From JBEKYD01 sp049509915 (GTDB lineage Bacteria > Acidobacteriota > Terriglobia > Bryobacterales > Bryobacteraceae), in assembly GCA_049509915.1 (NCBI GenBank), contig JBEKZL010000122.1, positions 1 through 21,825 on the forward strand: a DNA stretch of 21,825 nucleotides. Reading direction: 5' to 3'. Made by a program: the position numbers and the translations under genes. The first letter of the stretch is position 1. Each line of letters starts with the position of its first letter. Below are positions 1-7,319 of the stretch, piece after piece. A model generated the notes under the pieces. It was not told the origin of the DNA. It made no database searches and saw only the letters and a program-made list of their open reading frames with translations.

Positions 1-1610
1 GGGCCAATCTCGTCGATGCCCTCGGCTAAAGGCGGGCTGGCCGTGCCGTAAATCGAAGTCGAGCTGGATTGATACCAGATGAAGCCGATGGCGCCCGCGT
101 TCTGGGCGTTCAATGCCTGTTGGTCGTAGACCGTGTTGGCGGCGGCATTGGCGACCGGGCAACTGGCGGTCACCTTAATCAGGGCGAACGCACCATTCAG
201 CGAGTTGGCTGCAAGCGGCACGCAGGCCAGGCCGGTGCCGTCGAGCAAATCCACATCGACGAGCGGGGCGACGTTGGCGCCATAGGAAGACGGGTAGAAT
301 AGCGAGTCGCTCATCACGGCCTGGATGTGCTGCAAATTGGACGGCGCGCCCGAGGCGTTCACCGAAACCGCGGGCATCATGGCGTGCGAGTTTATGGTGG
401 CGCCGACCGAGATCACGTCCGGGGCGATGGACGGAGACAAAATCGTGTTGAAAGCCGGGTAATTAAATCCATCCTCGTAGCCATCTTCGCCGTCGTTGCC
501 GGCCGCCGCCAGCGCCACTTTTCCGCCTTGGAGCACCGCGTTCTCGAACGCCATCGCCACCGGATCGCTGGAGGCGGGACCGAGCGCCGTGAAGCCCACC
601 GAAGTGGTGATCACATCCATGCCGTCCGCAACGGCGTCCTCCACCGCGTTGATCATGGTTTCGTCGGTGACCTGGCCGAACGTGTTTCCGATCTTATAGT
701 TGCCGATCCAGGCCTTGGGCGCCATTCCCCGGAGCGTGATCGCACCACCGGTGGACGACTGCGCCGGCGCCGCAACGGCGTTGCCGGCCGCTACCGACGC
801 TACCGCCGTGCCGTGCCCCAGGCGATCGCGCGGCGTGTAGTCGTCCGGTTCGGAATCGGCGGCATAATTCGGGCTCGTGCCCACCGCCAGCAGCCGCACG
901 TAGCTCCGCGCCACGATCACCTTGGTGTTGGTGAAGGCACAGTCGGCGGTCGAGCTGGCGTTATATGACCATCCGCTGGGATACTCGCTGGCGGTCGGAC
1001 TGCAAATGGGAAAGCCGGCAGGCATGCTCAGGCTGGAGTCCTGAAGCATCGGATTCGAGATCTCCACTCCCGTATCCAGAATGCCGATCTTGACGCCCGC
1101 GCCCGCGTTGGTTGATCCGCCCACAGCCGTCCACGCCGTCTGCCCATTGACAAGCTGCACGGCCCGGTTCAGACTCAACTTACCCCGGCGCATGGGCGTG
1201 ACCGAAGCCACTCCCGGAATGGCCCGCAGTTCTTCGATGGTGTGTCCGGGAGCGACCAGGAACAGCGCGTTGAGCACGTTCGAAACCCGGGTGGTAACCC
1301 GAATGTTGCGCGCCTGCAAGGTCTGGATCATGGCCTGCTGGCGGGTTTCAATCTGAGCGCGATAGGCCTTTCCCTCGGCAGTGGCAGCCTCCTCGGGCGT
1401 ATGATATCGAGCCAGAACCGGTGTATCCGCCAGCACCATGACGTAGCGGCCCGCTAGCGCCGTTCGCCGCACGGTGGAACGCTTCACCTGGACGCTGGAA
1501 CGCTTGGACGCGGCCTGTTGAGGGAAGGCAGGCAGCGCCGAGAGTCCCAATATGAGCGACAGCACCAGTAAGGCGCGTGAACGGGCAACCGCAACACTCG
1601 GGTAAGACAT
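1..1610 (-). CDS. Secreted S8 subtilisin-like serine protease, partial (3' end off window)
   Basis: Reading the complement from ATG 1610 gives one open frame to the window edge, about 536 residues without a stop. Residues 1-30 are a signal peptide (basic start, then LLVLSLILGLSALPAFPQ). An I9-type inhibitor propeptide follows, roughly residues 45-135. The subtilase domain shows the Asp motif ILDTGVE (Asp179), the His motif GHGTAVASVAAG (His266) and the oxyanion Asn in AAAGNDG (Asn372). A protease-associated (PA) domain seems to be inserted at about residues 455-510, judged by paired Cys and the AQNAGAIGFIWY motif. The catalytic Ser block lies beyond the window, so activity cannot be confirmed. 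An alternative in-frame ATG lies at 1628, six codons upstream. Likely exported and self-processing; the substrate is unknown. Confidence 0.9.
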   Translation of the reverse strand, partial: MSYPSVAVARSRALLVLSLILGLSALPAFPQQAASKRSSVQVKRSTVRRTALAGRYVMVLADTPVLARYHTPEEAATAEGKAYRAQIETRQQAMIQTLQARNIRVTTRVSNVLNALFLVAPGHTIEELRAIPGVASVTPMRRGKLSLNRAVQLVNGQTAWTAVGGSTNAGAGVKIGILDTGVEISNPMLQDSSLSMPAGFPICSPTASEYPSGWSYNASSTADCAFTNTKVIVARSYVRLLAVGTSPNYAADSEPDDYTPRDRLGHGTAVASVAAGNAVAAPAQSSTGGAITLRGMAPKAWIGNYKIGNTFGQVTDETMINAVEDAVADGMDVITTSVGFTALGPASSDPVAMAFENAVLQGGKVALAAAGNDGEDGYEDGFNYPAFNTILSPSIAPDVISVGATINSHAMMPAVSVNASGAPSNLQHIQAVMSDSLFYPSSYGANVAPLVDVDLLDGTGLACVPLAANSLNGAFALIKVTASCPVANAAANTVYDQQALNAQNAGAIGFIWYQSSSTSIYGTASPPLAEGIDEIG

Positions 1611-1761
1611 GCTCAATGGACGTGACATAAATCAGGCTAGTTTCGTTAACAATCTTTCACGGAGAGAGACTTCCGCCTCCTAGATGATATCGCCAATCTA
1701 AACTGGAAAGGTTCCCTAAACTGCGGCGCGTAACCGATCCGGGGAAGGTCAGCTCCCGTCG

Positions 1762-1843
1762 ACCGCTCCCTTGCTGTCGCGGCTCGGTAAATGACTGCGA
1801 AAACGCGGCACCCCTAACCGAGCCGCGACCGCAAGGGAGCGGT
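1762..1843. repeat. Dispersed palindromic repeat, copy 1 (complete hairpin)
   Basis: Two 27-bp arms, 1762-1788 and 1817-1843, are inverted copies of each other with one mismatch and a 28-bp loop. The arm reads ACCGCTCCC at one end and GGCTCGGT at the other. It lies in the 1611-1909 gap between the divergent protease and hypothetical genes. Related copies occur at 3824-3924, 15644-15706 and 21778-21825. The remainder of the gap shows nothing recognisable. Confidence 0.85.
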
Positions 1844-1909
1844 TTCCGCGCCTAAGCTGCGACATGCCCAGATCGGTTCACCCCCTAAACTCTATGTCCT
1901 GTTCAGCCG

Positions 1910-2206
1910 ATGAATGGGAGCATGAGCGGCGACGACCTGATCGAGACCGAGCGAATGTTAAACCGCTTCCGCAAACTGGTGGCGGATGTTATTCGGGGCA
2001 ACGTCAGGCGCAACGTCTTCGAGCCGTGGGAGGTGGAAATTCTGCTCGACATGGAAGCCTGCTCGATGGAAGCCAGGCGGCGAAGCGAAATTTTGCGGCG
2101 CTATCTACGCACTGTCGAAAAGCAAATGGAGAAAAGTCCCGGGCCGCCCATGAAGATGTCCGAGTTTCTTCAGCGAAAGACCACGCGGCGGCCGTCGAAC
2201 GTGTAA
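1910..2206 (+). CDS. Small hypothetical protein, antisense overlap with purN
   Basis: A 98-codon frame encodes a charged, mostly helical protein with no signal peptide or membrane segment. Its centre reads FEPWEVEILLDMEAC, followed by an Arg/Glu-rich helix (ARRRSEILRRYLRTVEKQMEK) and a short tail, MKMSEFLQRK. It looks like a conserved small acidobacterial family, but this is an impression I cannot check here, and no function is proposed. A second in-frame ATG at 1922 is an alternative start; neither has a strong ribosome-binding site. The last 37 nt run antisense into the 3' end of purN, so the two genes converge and overlap. Confidence 0.6.
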   Translation: MNGSMSGDDLIETERMLNRFRKLVADVIRGNVRRNVFEPWEVEILLDMEACSMEARRRSEILRRYLRTVEKQMEKSPGPPMKMSEFLQRKTTRRPSNV

Positions 2207-2769
2207 GGGTACGTCGTCACCAGGTGAATCGCATCGGTATAAATACGATGTTCTTCAACGAGGATTCGCGCCGACAACGACTCTACCGTGTCGTCCTCCA
2301 TCACCGGTACCGCGGCTTGCAAGACGATCGGGCCGGAATCGAGCGCTTCGTCCACGAAATGCACCGTGCAGCCGCTGATTTTGACGCCGTACTCCAGCGC
2401 CTGGTGCTGTGCATCCAGTCCGGGAAAGGCCGGCAGCAGCGAAGGGTGAATGTTGAGAATTCGATTGGGAAATTCCCGGATGAACATGCCGCTCAGCAAC
2501 CGCATAAACCCGGCCAGACACACCAGGTCCACGGCGTGCCGCTTCAATTCGGACAGCAAGCGGGCATCGTAAATCTGGCGGTCCAGGCCTTTGGAGGGAA
2601 GAGAGACGGCTGTCAAATCGCGGCGCCGGGCAGCTTCCAGACCGGGAGCCTCCGGCCGGTTGCCGATCACCACCGCGATCTCGGCGTCCAGCCTTCGGGC
2701 GGCGATGTTATCGGCGATGGCTTCGAAGTTAGAACCGCGTCCGGAGATGAGGATACCCAGCCGGGTCAT
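2170..2769 (-). CDS. purN: Phosphoribosylglycinamide formyltransferase (GART, PurN)
   Basis: This 199-residue protein transfers the formyl group of 10-formyltetrahydrofolate to GAR, the third step of de novo purine synthesis, in the cytoplasm. The phosphate-binding loop SGRGSNF is at residues 9-15. The catalytic triad appears as Asn106 and His108 in ILNIHPSLLPAF, with Asp144 in EALDSGP, the same numbering as the E. coli enzyme. The folate-site region is GCTVHFVD (133-140). The ATG overlaps the purM stop as ATGA, so translation is probably coupled to purM. The 3' end overlaps the convergent small gene at 1910-2206 by 37 nt. Confidence 0.96.
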   Translation of the reverse strand: MTRLGILISGRGSNFEAIADNIAARRLDAEIAVVIGNRPEAPGLEAARRRDLTAVSLPSKGLDRQIYDARLLSELKRHAVDLVCLAGFMRLLSGMFIREFPNRILNIHPSLLPAFPGLDAQHQALEYGVKISGCTVHFVDEALDSGPIVLQAAVPVMEDDTVESLSARILVEEHRIYTDAIHLVTTYPYTFDGRRVVFR

Positions 2770-3809
2770 CGGTATTCCACCCGCGGGGCGCCGCGTTTGG
2801 CCGCGATCACCTCACCGATTCGGAACGGCTTCTCTTTCAATTTGCGCAGTGCGGCCTCGGCCCGCCGGGCGCCGGTCCGAGGCACCACCAGAATCATGCC
2901 GACCCCCACGTTGAAGGTGCGCCGGTAGTCGTCGTCCGGTATGTTGCCGATGCGCCGCAAGAGTTCGAACAGGGGCGGTATTTTCCAGGAAGAAGTGTCG
3001 ATGAAGACCCCCATTCCCTTGGGGAGGATGCGCGGCGTATTGTCGGTAATGCCGCCGCCGGTGACGTGCGCGGCGCCATGCAGCAGGCCGGAAGCGAGCA
3101 GGGCGCGGATTGGTTTCAAGTAGCTGCGATGCGGCGCCAGCAGCGCGTCGGCAACCGTCTTGCCTACTCCGGGAAGCGGCGTACTCGGGCCGTACCCGGC
3201 CACCTCGAACAAGAGCTTGCGCGCCAGCGAATAGCCGTTGGTGTGCAAGCCCTCCGAGGGCAAGCCCAACAGCACGTCGCCGGCGCGGATGTCTTTGCCG
3301 GTCACCAGGCGCCGGCGCTCGGCCGCACCCACAATGAACCCCGCCAGGTCGTATTCCGAGCCAGTGTACAAACCCGGCATTTCCGCCGTTTCGCCGCCGA
3401 TCAGCGCGCAGCCGTTTTTCCGGCAGCCTCGCGCCAGCCCCGAAACCACCTGCGCGGCGACCTTCGCGTCCAGTTTTCCCACCGCGAAGTAGTCCAGAAA
3501 AAATAGCGGCTCGGCCCCTTGCACCGCGATGTCGTTGACGCAGTGATTCACAAGGTCTTCGCCGACGGTGTCATGGCGTTGGGCGAGAAAGGCCACCTTC
3601 AATTTAGTGCCCACGCCATCGGCGGAACTGACCAGAACCGGGTCGCGGAAGCCGGACAAGCGGTAACAGGCTCCAAAGCTCCCGATTTCGGTAAGCACGC
3701 CGGGCGTGAAAGTGCTCCGGGCCAGGCTCTTGATGGACCGGACGGCGCGATCGGATTCGTCGATGTCGACGCCGGCGTCGCGGTATTGTATCTGCTTTTT
3801 CTTCGGCAA
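2766..3809 (-). CDS. purM: Phosphoribosylformylglycinamidine cyclo-ligase (AIR synthetase, PurM)
   Basis: This 347-residue protein closes FGAM to AIR using ATP, the fifth step of purine synthesis. Family motifs are YRDAGVDID (9-17), SSADGVGTKLK (61-71), GGETAEMPGLY (138-148) and GLHTNGYSLAR. The start is TTG at 3809. An in-frame TGA lies two codons upstream, and the usual N-terminal YxDAGVDI motif begins nine residues in, so no other start fits. No Shine-Dalgarno is seen, but TATACT (complement of 3816-3821) ends 6 nt before the TTG, which suggests a leaderless message. It forms a two-gene operon with purN. Confidence 0.96.
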   Translation of the reverse strand: MPKKKQIQYRDAGVDIDESDRAVRSIKSLARSTFTPGVLTEIGSFGACYRLSGFRDPVLVSSADGVGTKLKVAFLAQRHDTVGEDLVNHCVNDIAVQGAEPLFFLDYFAVGKLDAKVAAQVVSGLARGCRKNGCALIGGETAEMPGLYTGSEYDLAGFIVGAAERRRLVTGKDIRAGDVLLGLPSEGLHTNGYSLARKLLFEVAGYGPSTPLPGVGKTVADALLAPHRSYLKPIRALLASGLLHGAAHVTGGGITDNTPRILPKGMGVFIDTSSWKIPPLFELLRRIGNIPDDDYRRTFNVGVGMILVVPRTGARRAEAALRKLKEKPFRIGEVIAAKRGAPRVEYR

Positions 3810-3815
3810 AACTCA

Positions 3816-3821
3816 AGTATA
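3816..3821 (-). promoter_or_regulatory. -10-like hexamer TATACT for purM (possible leaderless start)
   Basis: On the minus strand TATACT is followed by 6 nt and then the TTG start of purM. No convincing -35 is seen: the upstream sequence is the palindromic repeat at 3824-3924. Confidence 0.45.
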
Positions 3822-3823
3822 AA

Positions 3824-3924
3824 ACCGAGCCGCACCCAGTGGGAAAAACCGCTCCTTTGCGGTCGGGCTCGGTAGGGAGCTTCGGTAGGGAGCCTCATCC
3901 GGGCCGCGACCGCAAGGGAGCGGT
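3824..3924. repeat. Dispersed palindromic repeat, copy 2 (compound)
   Basis: A partial arm (ACCGAGCCGC, 3824-3833) is followed by a plus-sense arm at 3848-3873 and the opposite arm at 3899-3924, matching copy 1 with a few changes. Between the two full arms the 11-mer CGGTAGGGAGC occurs twice (3870-3880 and 3883-3893). The element sits directly upstream of the purM promoter. Confidence 0.8.
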
Positions 3925-3961
3925 GCTCGTGGAATGCTTTAGCGCATTCTGAAATGACCGC

Positions 3962-4111
3962 CTAAGCTATCCCCAACCAGTCGGCCATTTTCAGGGGCGT
4001 TTCGGCCAATGCCCGGGCGGCTTCCGCCTCCAGATCCATCCTCACCGTGAACTGGCCCTTCAGCTTAACGGTCTCCCTTACTCCCAGCTTGAGGGCGAAC
4101 TGAGGCTCGAC
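3962..4111 (-). pseudogene. Possible coding remnant (C-terminal fragment)
   Basis: On the complement, 49 sense codons are open between a TGA (4114-4112) and a TAG (3964-3962). The reading has protein-like composition, with FALKLGVRETVKLKGQF followed by an amphipathic end MDLEAEAARALAETP and a final WLGIA. There is no start codon at its beginning, so it looks like the 3' end of a lost gene rather than a complete one. I do not recognise the family. Apart from this, the 3810-4214 gap holds only repeat copy 2 and the mdh promoter. Confidence 0.25.
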
Positions 4112-4161
4112 TCATTGCCGATCGGTGTAATCCCCGCGCGGGGCAGCGCGTAGCCGGTTGT

Positions 4162-4209
4162 TATAATCGGCTTTCGAATCAACTGAACCGAATCAGGTAA
4201 ACCAAGGAG
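4162..4209 (+). promoter_or_regulatory. mdh -10 box and ribosome-binding site
   Basis: A perfect TATAAT lies at 4162-4167, with no good -35 match upstream. A strong AAGGAG at 4204-4209 sits 5 nt before the GTG start of mdh. This is a conventional leadered, Shine-Dalgarno arrangement, unlike several other genes in the window. Confidence 0.6.
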
Positions 4210-4214
4210 CTTCT

Positions 4215-5147
4215 GTGCGAAAGAAAGTTACGGTCGTAGGCGCCGGCAATGTGGGCGCCAACTGCGCGTTGCGCATTGCGGAGAAGGAACTGGCCGACGT
4301 CGTGCTAGTCGACGTCGTCGAGGGTGTTCCGCAAGGAAAAGGTCTCGATTTGCTCGAATCCGGCCCCGTGCAGGGCTATGACGTGATGGTGACTGGCGCC
4401 AACGACTACGGGCCCACCGAGGGTTCCGACCTCGCCATCATTACCGCCGGCTTTCCGCGCAAGCCCGGAATGAGCCGCGACGACCTGTTGATGGCCAACT
4501 ACGAAGTGATCAAGACCGCCACCGAACAGTTTGCCAAGCGGTCACCCAACAGCGTGATTGTGGTCGTCACCAACCCTCTCGATGCCATGGCGCAGGCGGC
4601 GCAGTGGGTTTCCGGGTTCCCCAGAAACCGAGTGGTCGGCATGGCAGGCGTGCTCGATAGCGCCCGCTTCCGCACGTTTGTCGCGGAGGAACTGCAGGTT
4701 TCGGTGGAGAACGTGGTGGGCGTGGTGATGGGCGGGCACGGCGATACCATGGTGCCGCTCGTGCGCCTGTCCAGCGTTTCCGGCATTCCTCTCACCGAGT
4801 TGCTCGATCAGTCCACGCTTGATGCCATCGTGACCCGTACCCAGAATGGCGGCGCCGAAATCGTCAAGTTTCTCAAGACCGGCAGCGCCTACTACGCCCC
4901 TTCGGCCGCGGCGGTGGAAATGGCCGAATCCATTCTAAAGGATAAGAAGAAAGTGCTGCCTTGTTCCGCCCTCCTCGAAGGCGAATATGGCATTCATGGT
5001 GTCTTCGTGGGCGTGCCCGTGAAATTGGGCGCCGGCGGCATCGAGAAGATCTACGAGATTCAACTGACCGAAGCGGAAAAAGCCCTGCTGGCGAAGAGCG
5101 CCGCGGCGGTCCAGGAACTGGTGGACGTGCTGAAAGCCAAGCAGTAG
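4215..5147 (+). CDS. mdh: Malate dehydrogenase, LDH-like type
   Basis: This 310-residue NAD-dependent enzyme interconverts malate and oxaloacetate in the citric acid cycle. The Rossmann loop GAGNVGANCA is at 9-18, with Asp33 after beta-2 (LVDVVEG) indicating NAD over NADP. The substrate loop is AGFPRKPGMSRDD: Arg82 is the residue that separates malate from lactate dehydrogenases, and Arg88 is the second substrate Arg. Asn120 is in VVTNPLDA. The catalytic pair is Asp148 with Arg151 (LDSARF) and His175 (GGHGDTMVP). Start is GTG with AAGGAG 5 nt upstream. It appears monocistronic. Confidence 0.96.
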   Translation: MRKKVTVVGAGNVGANCALRIAEKELADVVLVDVVEGVPQGKGLDLLESGPVQGYDVMVTGANDYGPTEGSDLAIITAGFPRKPGMSRDDLLMANYEVIKTATEQFAKRSPNSVIVVVTNPLDAMAQAAQWVSGFPRNRVVGMAGVLDSARFRTFVAEELQVSVENVVGVVMGGHGDTMVPLVRLSSVSGIPLTELLDQSTLDAIVTRTQNGGAEIVKFLKTGSAYYAPSAAAVEMAESILKDKKKVLPCSALLEGEYGIHGVFVGVPVKLGAGGIEKIYEIQLTEAEKALLAKSAAAVQELVDVLKAKQ

Positions 5148-5180
5148 CAGCCGTCGCGCCGACGTGGGTACTGGAGCGCT

Positions 5181-5186
5181 TATACT
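5181..5186 (+). promoter_or_regulatory. -10-like hexamer TATACT before the DUF433 gene (possible leaderless start)
   Basis: TATACT ends 5 nt before the ATG at 5192, leaving no room for a 5' leader. Confidence 0.4.
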
Positions 5187-5191
5187 GAAGT

Positions 5192-5509
5192 ATGGCCGTT
5201 GATGACCGGATAGGCAGAAGGGCAGGCGTATGCGGCGGCAAGGCCTGTATCGTCGGTCATCGTGTGCGTGTGCTCGATATTGTCATTTGGCATGAGCACA
5301 TGGGCATGAAACCCGATGAGATCGTCGACCACATTCCAAGCATCACTCTCGCCGACGTCCACGCCGCCCTTGCGTACTTTTTCGACCACATCGACGAGAT
5401 CCAGCAGGAAATGAAGGCTGAGATGGCGTTTGTGGCGCAGGTTCGGCGCGATCATCCCTCCCTGCTGGAAGCCCGACTGCGCCAGGCACGCCTGGAAGAA
5501 GCGTCCTGA
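5192..5509 (+). CDS. DUF433 family protein, probable antitoxin
   Basis: This 105-residue protein has the DUF433 signature GVCGGKACIVGHRVRV (12-27), then IVDHIPSITLADVHAALAYF, where the family usually reads I..YP.LT..DV..AL.Y. The fold is a small helical DNA-binding domain. The C-terminus is a charged helix (RRDHPSLLEARLRQARLEE). DUF433 proteins are regularly paired with a downstream DUF5615 PIN-like partner, and one follows here after a 4-nt gap. The assignment as antitoxin is inferred from that pairing. No Shine-Dalgarno is visible; a -10-like TATACT lies 5 nt upstream. Confidence 0.85.
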   Translation: MAVDDRIGRRAGVCGGKACIVGHRVRVLDIVIWHEHMGMKPDEIVDHIPSITLADVHAALAYFFDHIDEIQQEMKAEMAFVAQVRRDHPSLLEARLRQARLEEAS

Positions 5510-5513
5510 GAGG

Positions 5514-5843
5514 GTGTTCGTCCGCTTTCATCTTGACGAGCACATCTCCTTCCGTATTGTGGCGGGTTTACGCCGGCGCAATATCGATGTAACCACGGCT
5601 GCGGGCTCCGGCTTGATTGGCGCAACGGACATGGAGCAGCTCGCTTTCGCTTCCGCCCAGCGCCGCGTCATGGTGACGCACGACGACGACTTCCTTCGCC
5701 TGCATGCGCAGGGTGCGGCCCACGCCGGGATCGCCTACTGCCACCAGCAGTCGATGGCCATCGGAGAATTGTTGCGGCGCCTGGTTTTGCTTCACGACCT
5801 GCTGTCGCCCGAGGACATGATCGGCCGGATCGAGTTTCTGTAA
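5514..5843 (+). CDS. DUF5615 family PIN-like protein, probable toxin
   Basis: A 109-residue protein from GTG 5514. The frame is open upstream to 5430, but that part overlaps the DUF433 gene and has no family resemblance. Motifs of DUF5615 (Mut7-C/PIN-like): RFHLDEH (4-10, Asp8), then GATDMEQLAFA with Asp39, then VMVTHDDDF with Asp57-59. These acidic residues would bind the metal of a nuclease. It follows the DUF433 gene by 4 nt, so the two form a toxin-antitoxin-like operon. Nuclease activity is inferred from fold only. GAAGAAG about 12 nt upstream is a weak ribosome site. Confidence 0.82.
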   Translation: MFVRFHLDEHISFRIVAGLRRRNIDVTTAAGSGLIGATDMEQLAFASAQRRVMVTHDDDFLRLHAQGAAHAGIAYCHQQSMAIGELLRRLVLLHDLLSPEDMIGRIEFL

Positions 5844-5899
5844 GTGCGGCGCGCTTCCCGTTATTGGCCTCCTGCTACTGCGCTCCCTCGTCAGGCTGC

Positions 5900-5905
5900 T
5901 AGAAT
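5900..5905 (+). promoter_or_regulatory. -10-like hexamer TAGAAT before the membrane protein gene
   Basis: TAGAAT ends 10 nt before ATG 5916. Transcription starting about 7 nt downstream of it would leave only a few nucleotides of leader. Confidence 0.3.
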
Positions 5906-5915
5906 CGAGGCTACT

Positions 5916-6506
5916 ATGCTCTCGCGTAGGTTCGCCTGCCTGCTGCTGGGCATGTGGTTGGCGGGCATCCTGTTGATGACCTGGGTGGATTGGGAAAGAG
6001 CGCGGTCGGTAGATACCGTGCTGAACGGCGGTAGCCCCGCGGCGTCGCTGCGTTTGAAGGCTCTGCCGCCGGATGACGCGCGCATGCTTTTGACCTATCA
6101 GGCCAATGAACAAGCCCGCTGGTACCAGCGAATCTGGGAAGATGTGCAGGTTTTTTGGGGCGCCTTGTTCTTCGCTTTCCTGTTGTTTGGCACGCGCGAA
6201 GGCAAACTGTCGCTCGGTCTGTGTCTGGGAATGCTTGCCGTGGCGCTGGCGGAACGGTTCCTGCTGTCCCCGGAGATTCTCGGGCTGGGGAAAATCATCG
6301 ACTTTATCCGCCCCGACCTCCATTCCGGCGAACGCAACGAGTATTGGGTCCTGCACAATACTTACCGGATGGTGGAACTGGTCAAACTGGGGGCCGGATG
6401 CATGCTGGCCACGGTCCTGCTGTCCGGAAGCCCGCGCCGCTTACGAGACCCCTGGGAGCAGGTCCACGTGATCGATAAAGCCGATTACGGCCATATCGAT
6501 CGGTGA
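5916..6506 (+). CDS. Small integral membrane protein of unknown function
   Basis: A 196-residue protein from ATG 5916; the frame is open to 5844 but that extension looks non-coding. Predicted membrane helices by eye: residues 5-24 (ACLLLGMWLAGILLMTWV), about 76-93 (VFWGALFFAFLLFG), about 98-116 (LGLCLGMLAVALAE), and about 155-170. A soluble loop containing QANEQARWYQRIW separates helices 1 and 2. I do not recognise the family; a weak resemblance to DUF4149-like proteins is possible. The final 66 nt overlap the 3' end of the convergent BMC pentamer gene, and the C-terminal tail (VHVIDKADYGHIDR) is simply the antisense of that gene's conserved end. Confidence 0.65.
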   Translation: MLSRRFACLLLGMWLAGILLMTWVDWERARSVDTVLNGGSPAASLRLKALPPDDARMLLTYQANEQARWYQRIWEDVQVFWGALFFAFLLFGTREGKLSLGLCLGMLAVALAERFLLSPEILGLGKIIDFIRPDLHSGERNEYWVLHNTYRMVELVKLGAGCMLATVLLSGSPRRLRDPWEQVHVIDKADYGHIDR

Positions 6507-6722
6507 CTGCGGCCTTCCCACGGCCGTCATGGCGCTGAAGCCCTCGGTCGCCAGCAGGACTTTATCGCCCACCCCGGCGTCCACGGCATCGAGAGCCACC
6601 ACGGCTTGTCCGCGGTCGCTGCCATCCAGATTCAGCGGCTGCACCAGCAGCAATTTCCGACCCTCGTGACTGGGATGCTTCTCAGTGGCCACCAATTCGC
6701 CGATGACGCGCGCAATCAGCAT
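6441..6722 (-). CDS. Bacterial microcompartment pentameric vertex protein 3 (BMC-P, EutN/CcmL family)
   Basis: A 93-residue protein. BMC-P proteins form pentamers that cap the vertices of polyhedral protein shells. The N-terminus MLIARVIGELVATEKHP and the following GRKLLLVQPL are typical EutN/CcmL. The middle has ALDAVDAGVGDKVLLATEG and the end SPIDMAVIGFIDHVDL, the conserved strand found in all vertex proteins. It is the last gene of the shell operon, 12 nt after the stop of pentamer 2. A GAGG lies about 10 nt before the start. Its sequence differs enough from the other two pentamers that it is not a recent duplicate. Confidence 0.93.
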   Translation of the reverse strand: MLIARVIGELVATEKHPSHEGRKLLLVQPLNLDGSDRGQAVVALDAVDAGVGDKVLLATEGFSAMTAVGRPQSPIDMAVIGFIDHVDLLPGVS

Positions 6723-6734
6723 AAAAAAGGGCCT

Positions 6735-7028
6735 CTAGCTGGGATCTCCTGCGGGCGGGTTCTTGCCCAGGTGAACTGAGTCGACGATGCCGACAATGGT
6801 GGTATCGGTGGGCGGTTCGGCGGGGTGAAACGGGAAGCTGGCCTCTTTACCTCGCACCCAATAGACCAGCTCACCGGGGCCGGCGCCCGTTGAATCGGTG
6901 CAGATCAGGCGCCGTCCGGCGCTTTCGAGACCGGGTGTAACGGGCTGCACGATCAGGAAACGCTGGCCGCGAAGGTTCTCGTCCTTCACTGTAGACCAGA
7001 CGCGTCCCACCACTCGGCCCAGGTACAT
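6735..7028 (-). CDS. Bacterial microcompartment pentameric vertex protein 2 (BMC-P, EutN/CcmL family)
   Basis: A 97-residue protein starting at ATG 7028. The frame extends to 7097 but that part overlaps pentamer 1 and has no family similarity. Motifs: MYLGRVVGRVWSTVKDENL at the N-terminus, RFLIVQPV, then DSTGAGPGELVYWVRGKEA, which is the classic EutN/CcmL loop, and TDTTIVGIVDSVHL near the end. It has a short Pro/Gly tail (KNPPAGDPS) that the other two lack, which could project from the shell or help interaction. Only 5 nt separate it from the pentamer 1 stop, so translation is probably coupled. Confidence 0.94.
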   Translation of the reverse strand: MYLGRVVGRVWSTVKDENLRGQRFLIVQPVTPGLESAGRRLICTDSTGAGPGELVYWVRGKEASFPFHPAEPPTDTTIVGIVDSVHLGKNPPAGDPS

Positions 7029-7033
7029 GGCAT

Positions 7034-7300
7034 TCAGTCCAGTTGCACTTCGTCTACAATGCCGATGATGGCGGTGTCGACCGGCGTGTCCTTGCAACCC
7101 TCCGCCATGCGGGCCGAACTGCCCGACACCGCGAGAACTCGCTCACGGAAACCCGCACTGACCGTGTCGACGGCCACCACATAGCCGGCTTCGTCGGCGC
7201 CCTCCGGCGATACCGGCTTCAGGATGAGCAGCTTCTTGCCTTCCAGGCGCGGATCTTTACGAGTGGCGACCACCGTGCCCACAACGCGGGCGAGAATCAT
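7034..7300 (-). CDS. Bacterial microcompartment pentameric vertex protein 1 (BMC-P, EutN/CcmL family)
   Basis: An 88-residue protein, the shortest of the three vertex proteins here. The N-terminal strand MILARVVGTVVATRKDP is followed by KKLLILKPVSPEG, then VAVDTVSAGFRERVLAVSG and the terminal VDTAIIGIVDEVQLD. It lies 19 nt downstream of the BMC-H gene, with a GAGG element before the ATG. Vertex proteins do not form a compartment alone; the hexamer gene immediately upstream supplies the facets. Confidence 0.94.
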   Translation of the reverse strand: MILARVVGTVVATRKDPRLEGKKLLILKPVSPEGADEAGYVVAVDTVSAGFRERVLAVSGSSARMAEGCKDTPVDTAIIGIVDEVQLD

Positions 7301-7319
7301 GACGGCACCTCAAGACCGG

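Noticed and set aside
327..968. 213-codon plus-strand frame inside the protease region
   Set aside because: The opposite strand encodes the subtilase with Asp, His and Asn motifs; this is its shadow.
1864..2928. 354-codon plus-strand frame across the small hypothetical gene, purN and purM
   Set aside because: It runs antisense through two recognised purine genes and has a low-complexity, Arg/Gln/His-rich translation.
4215..5147. Lactate dehydrogenase instead of malate dehydrogenase
   Set aside because: The substrate loop has Arg82 (GFPRKPGMSR), the malate-type residue; lactate enzymes have Gln there.
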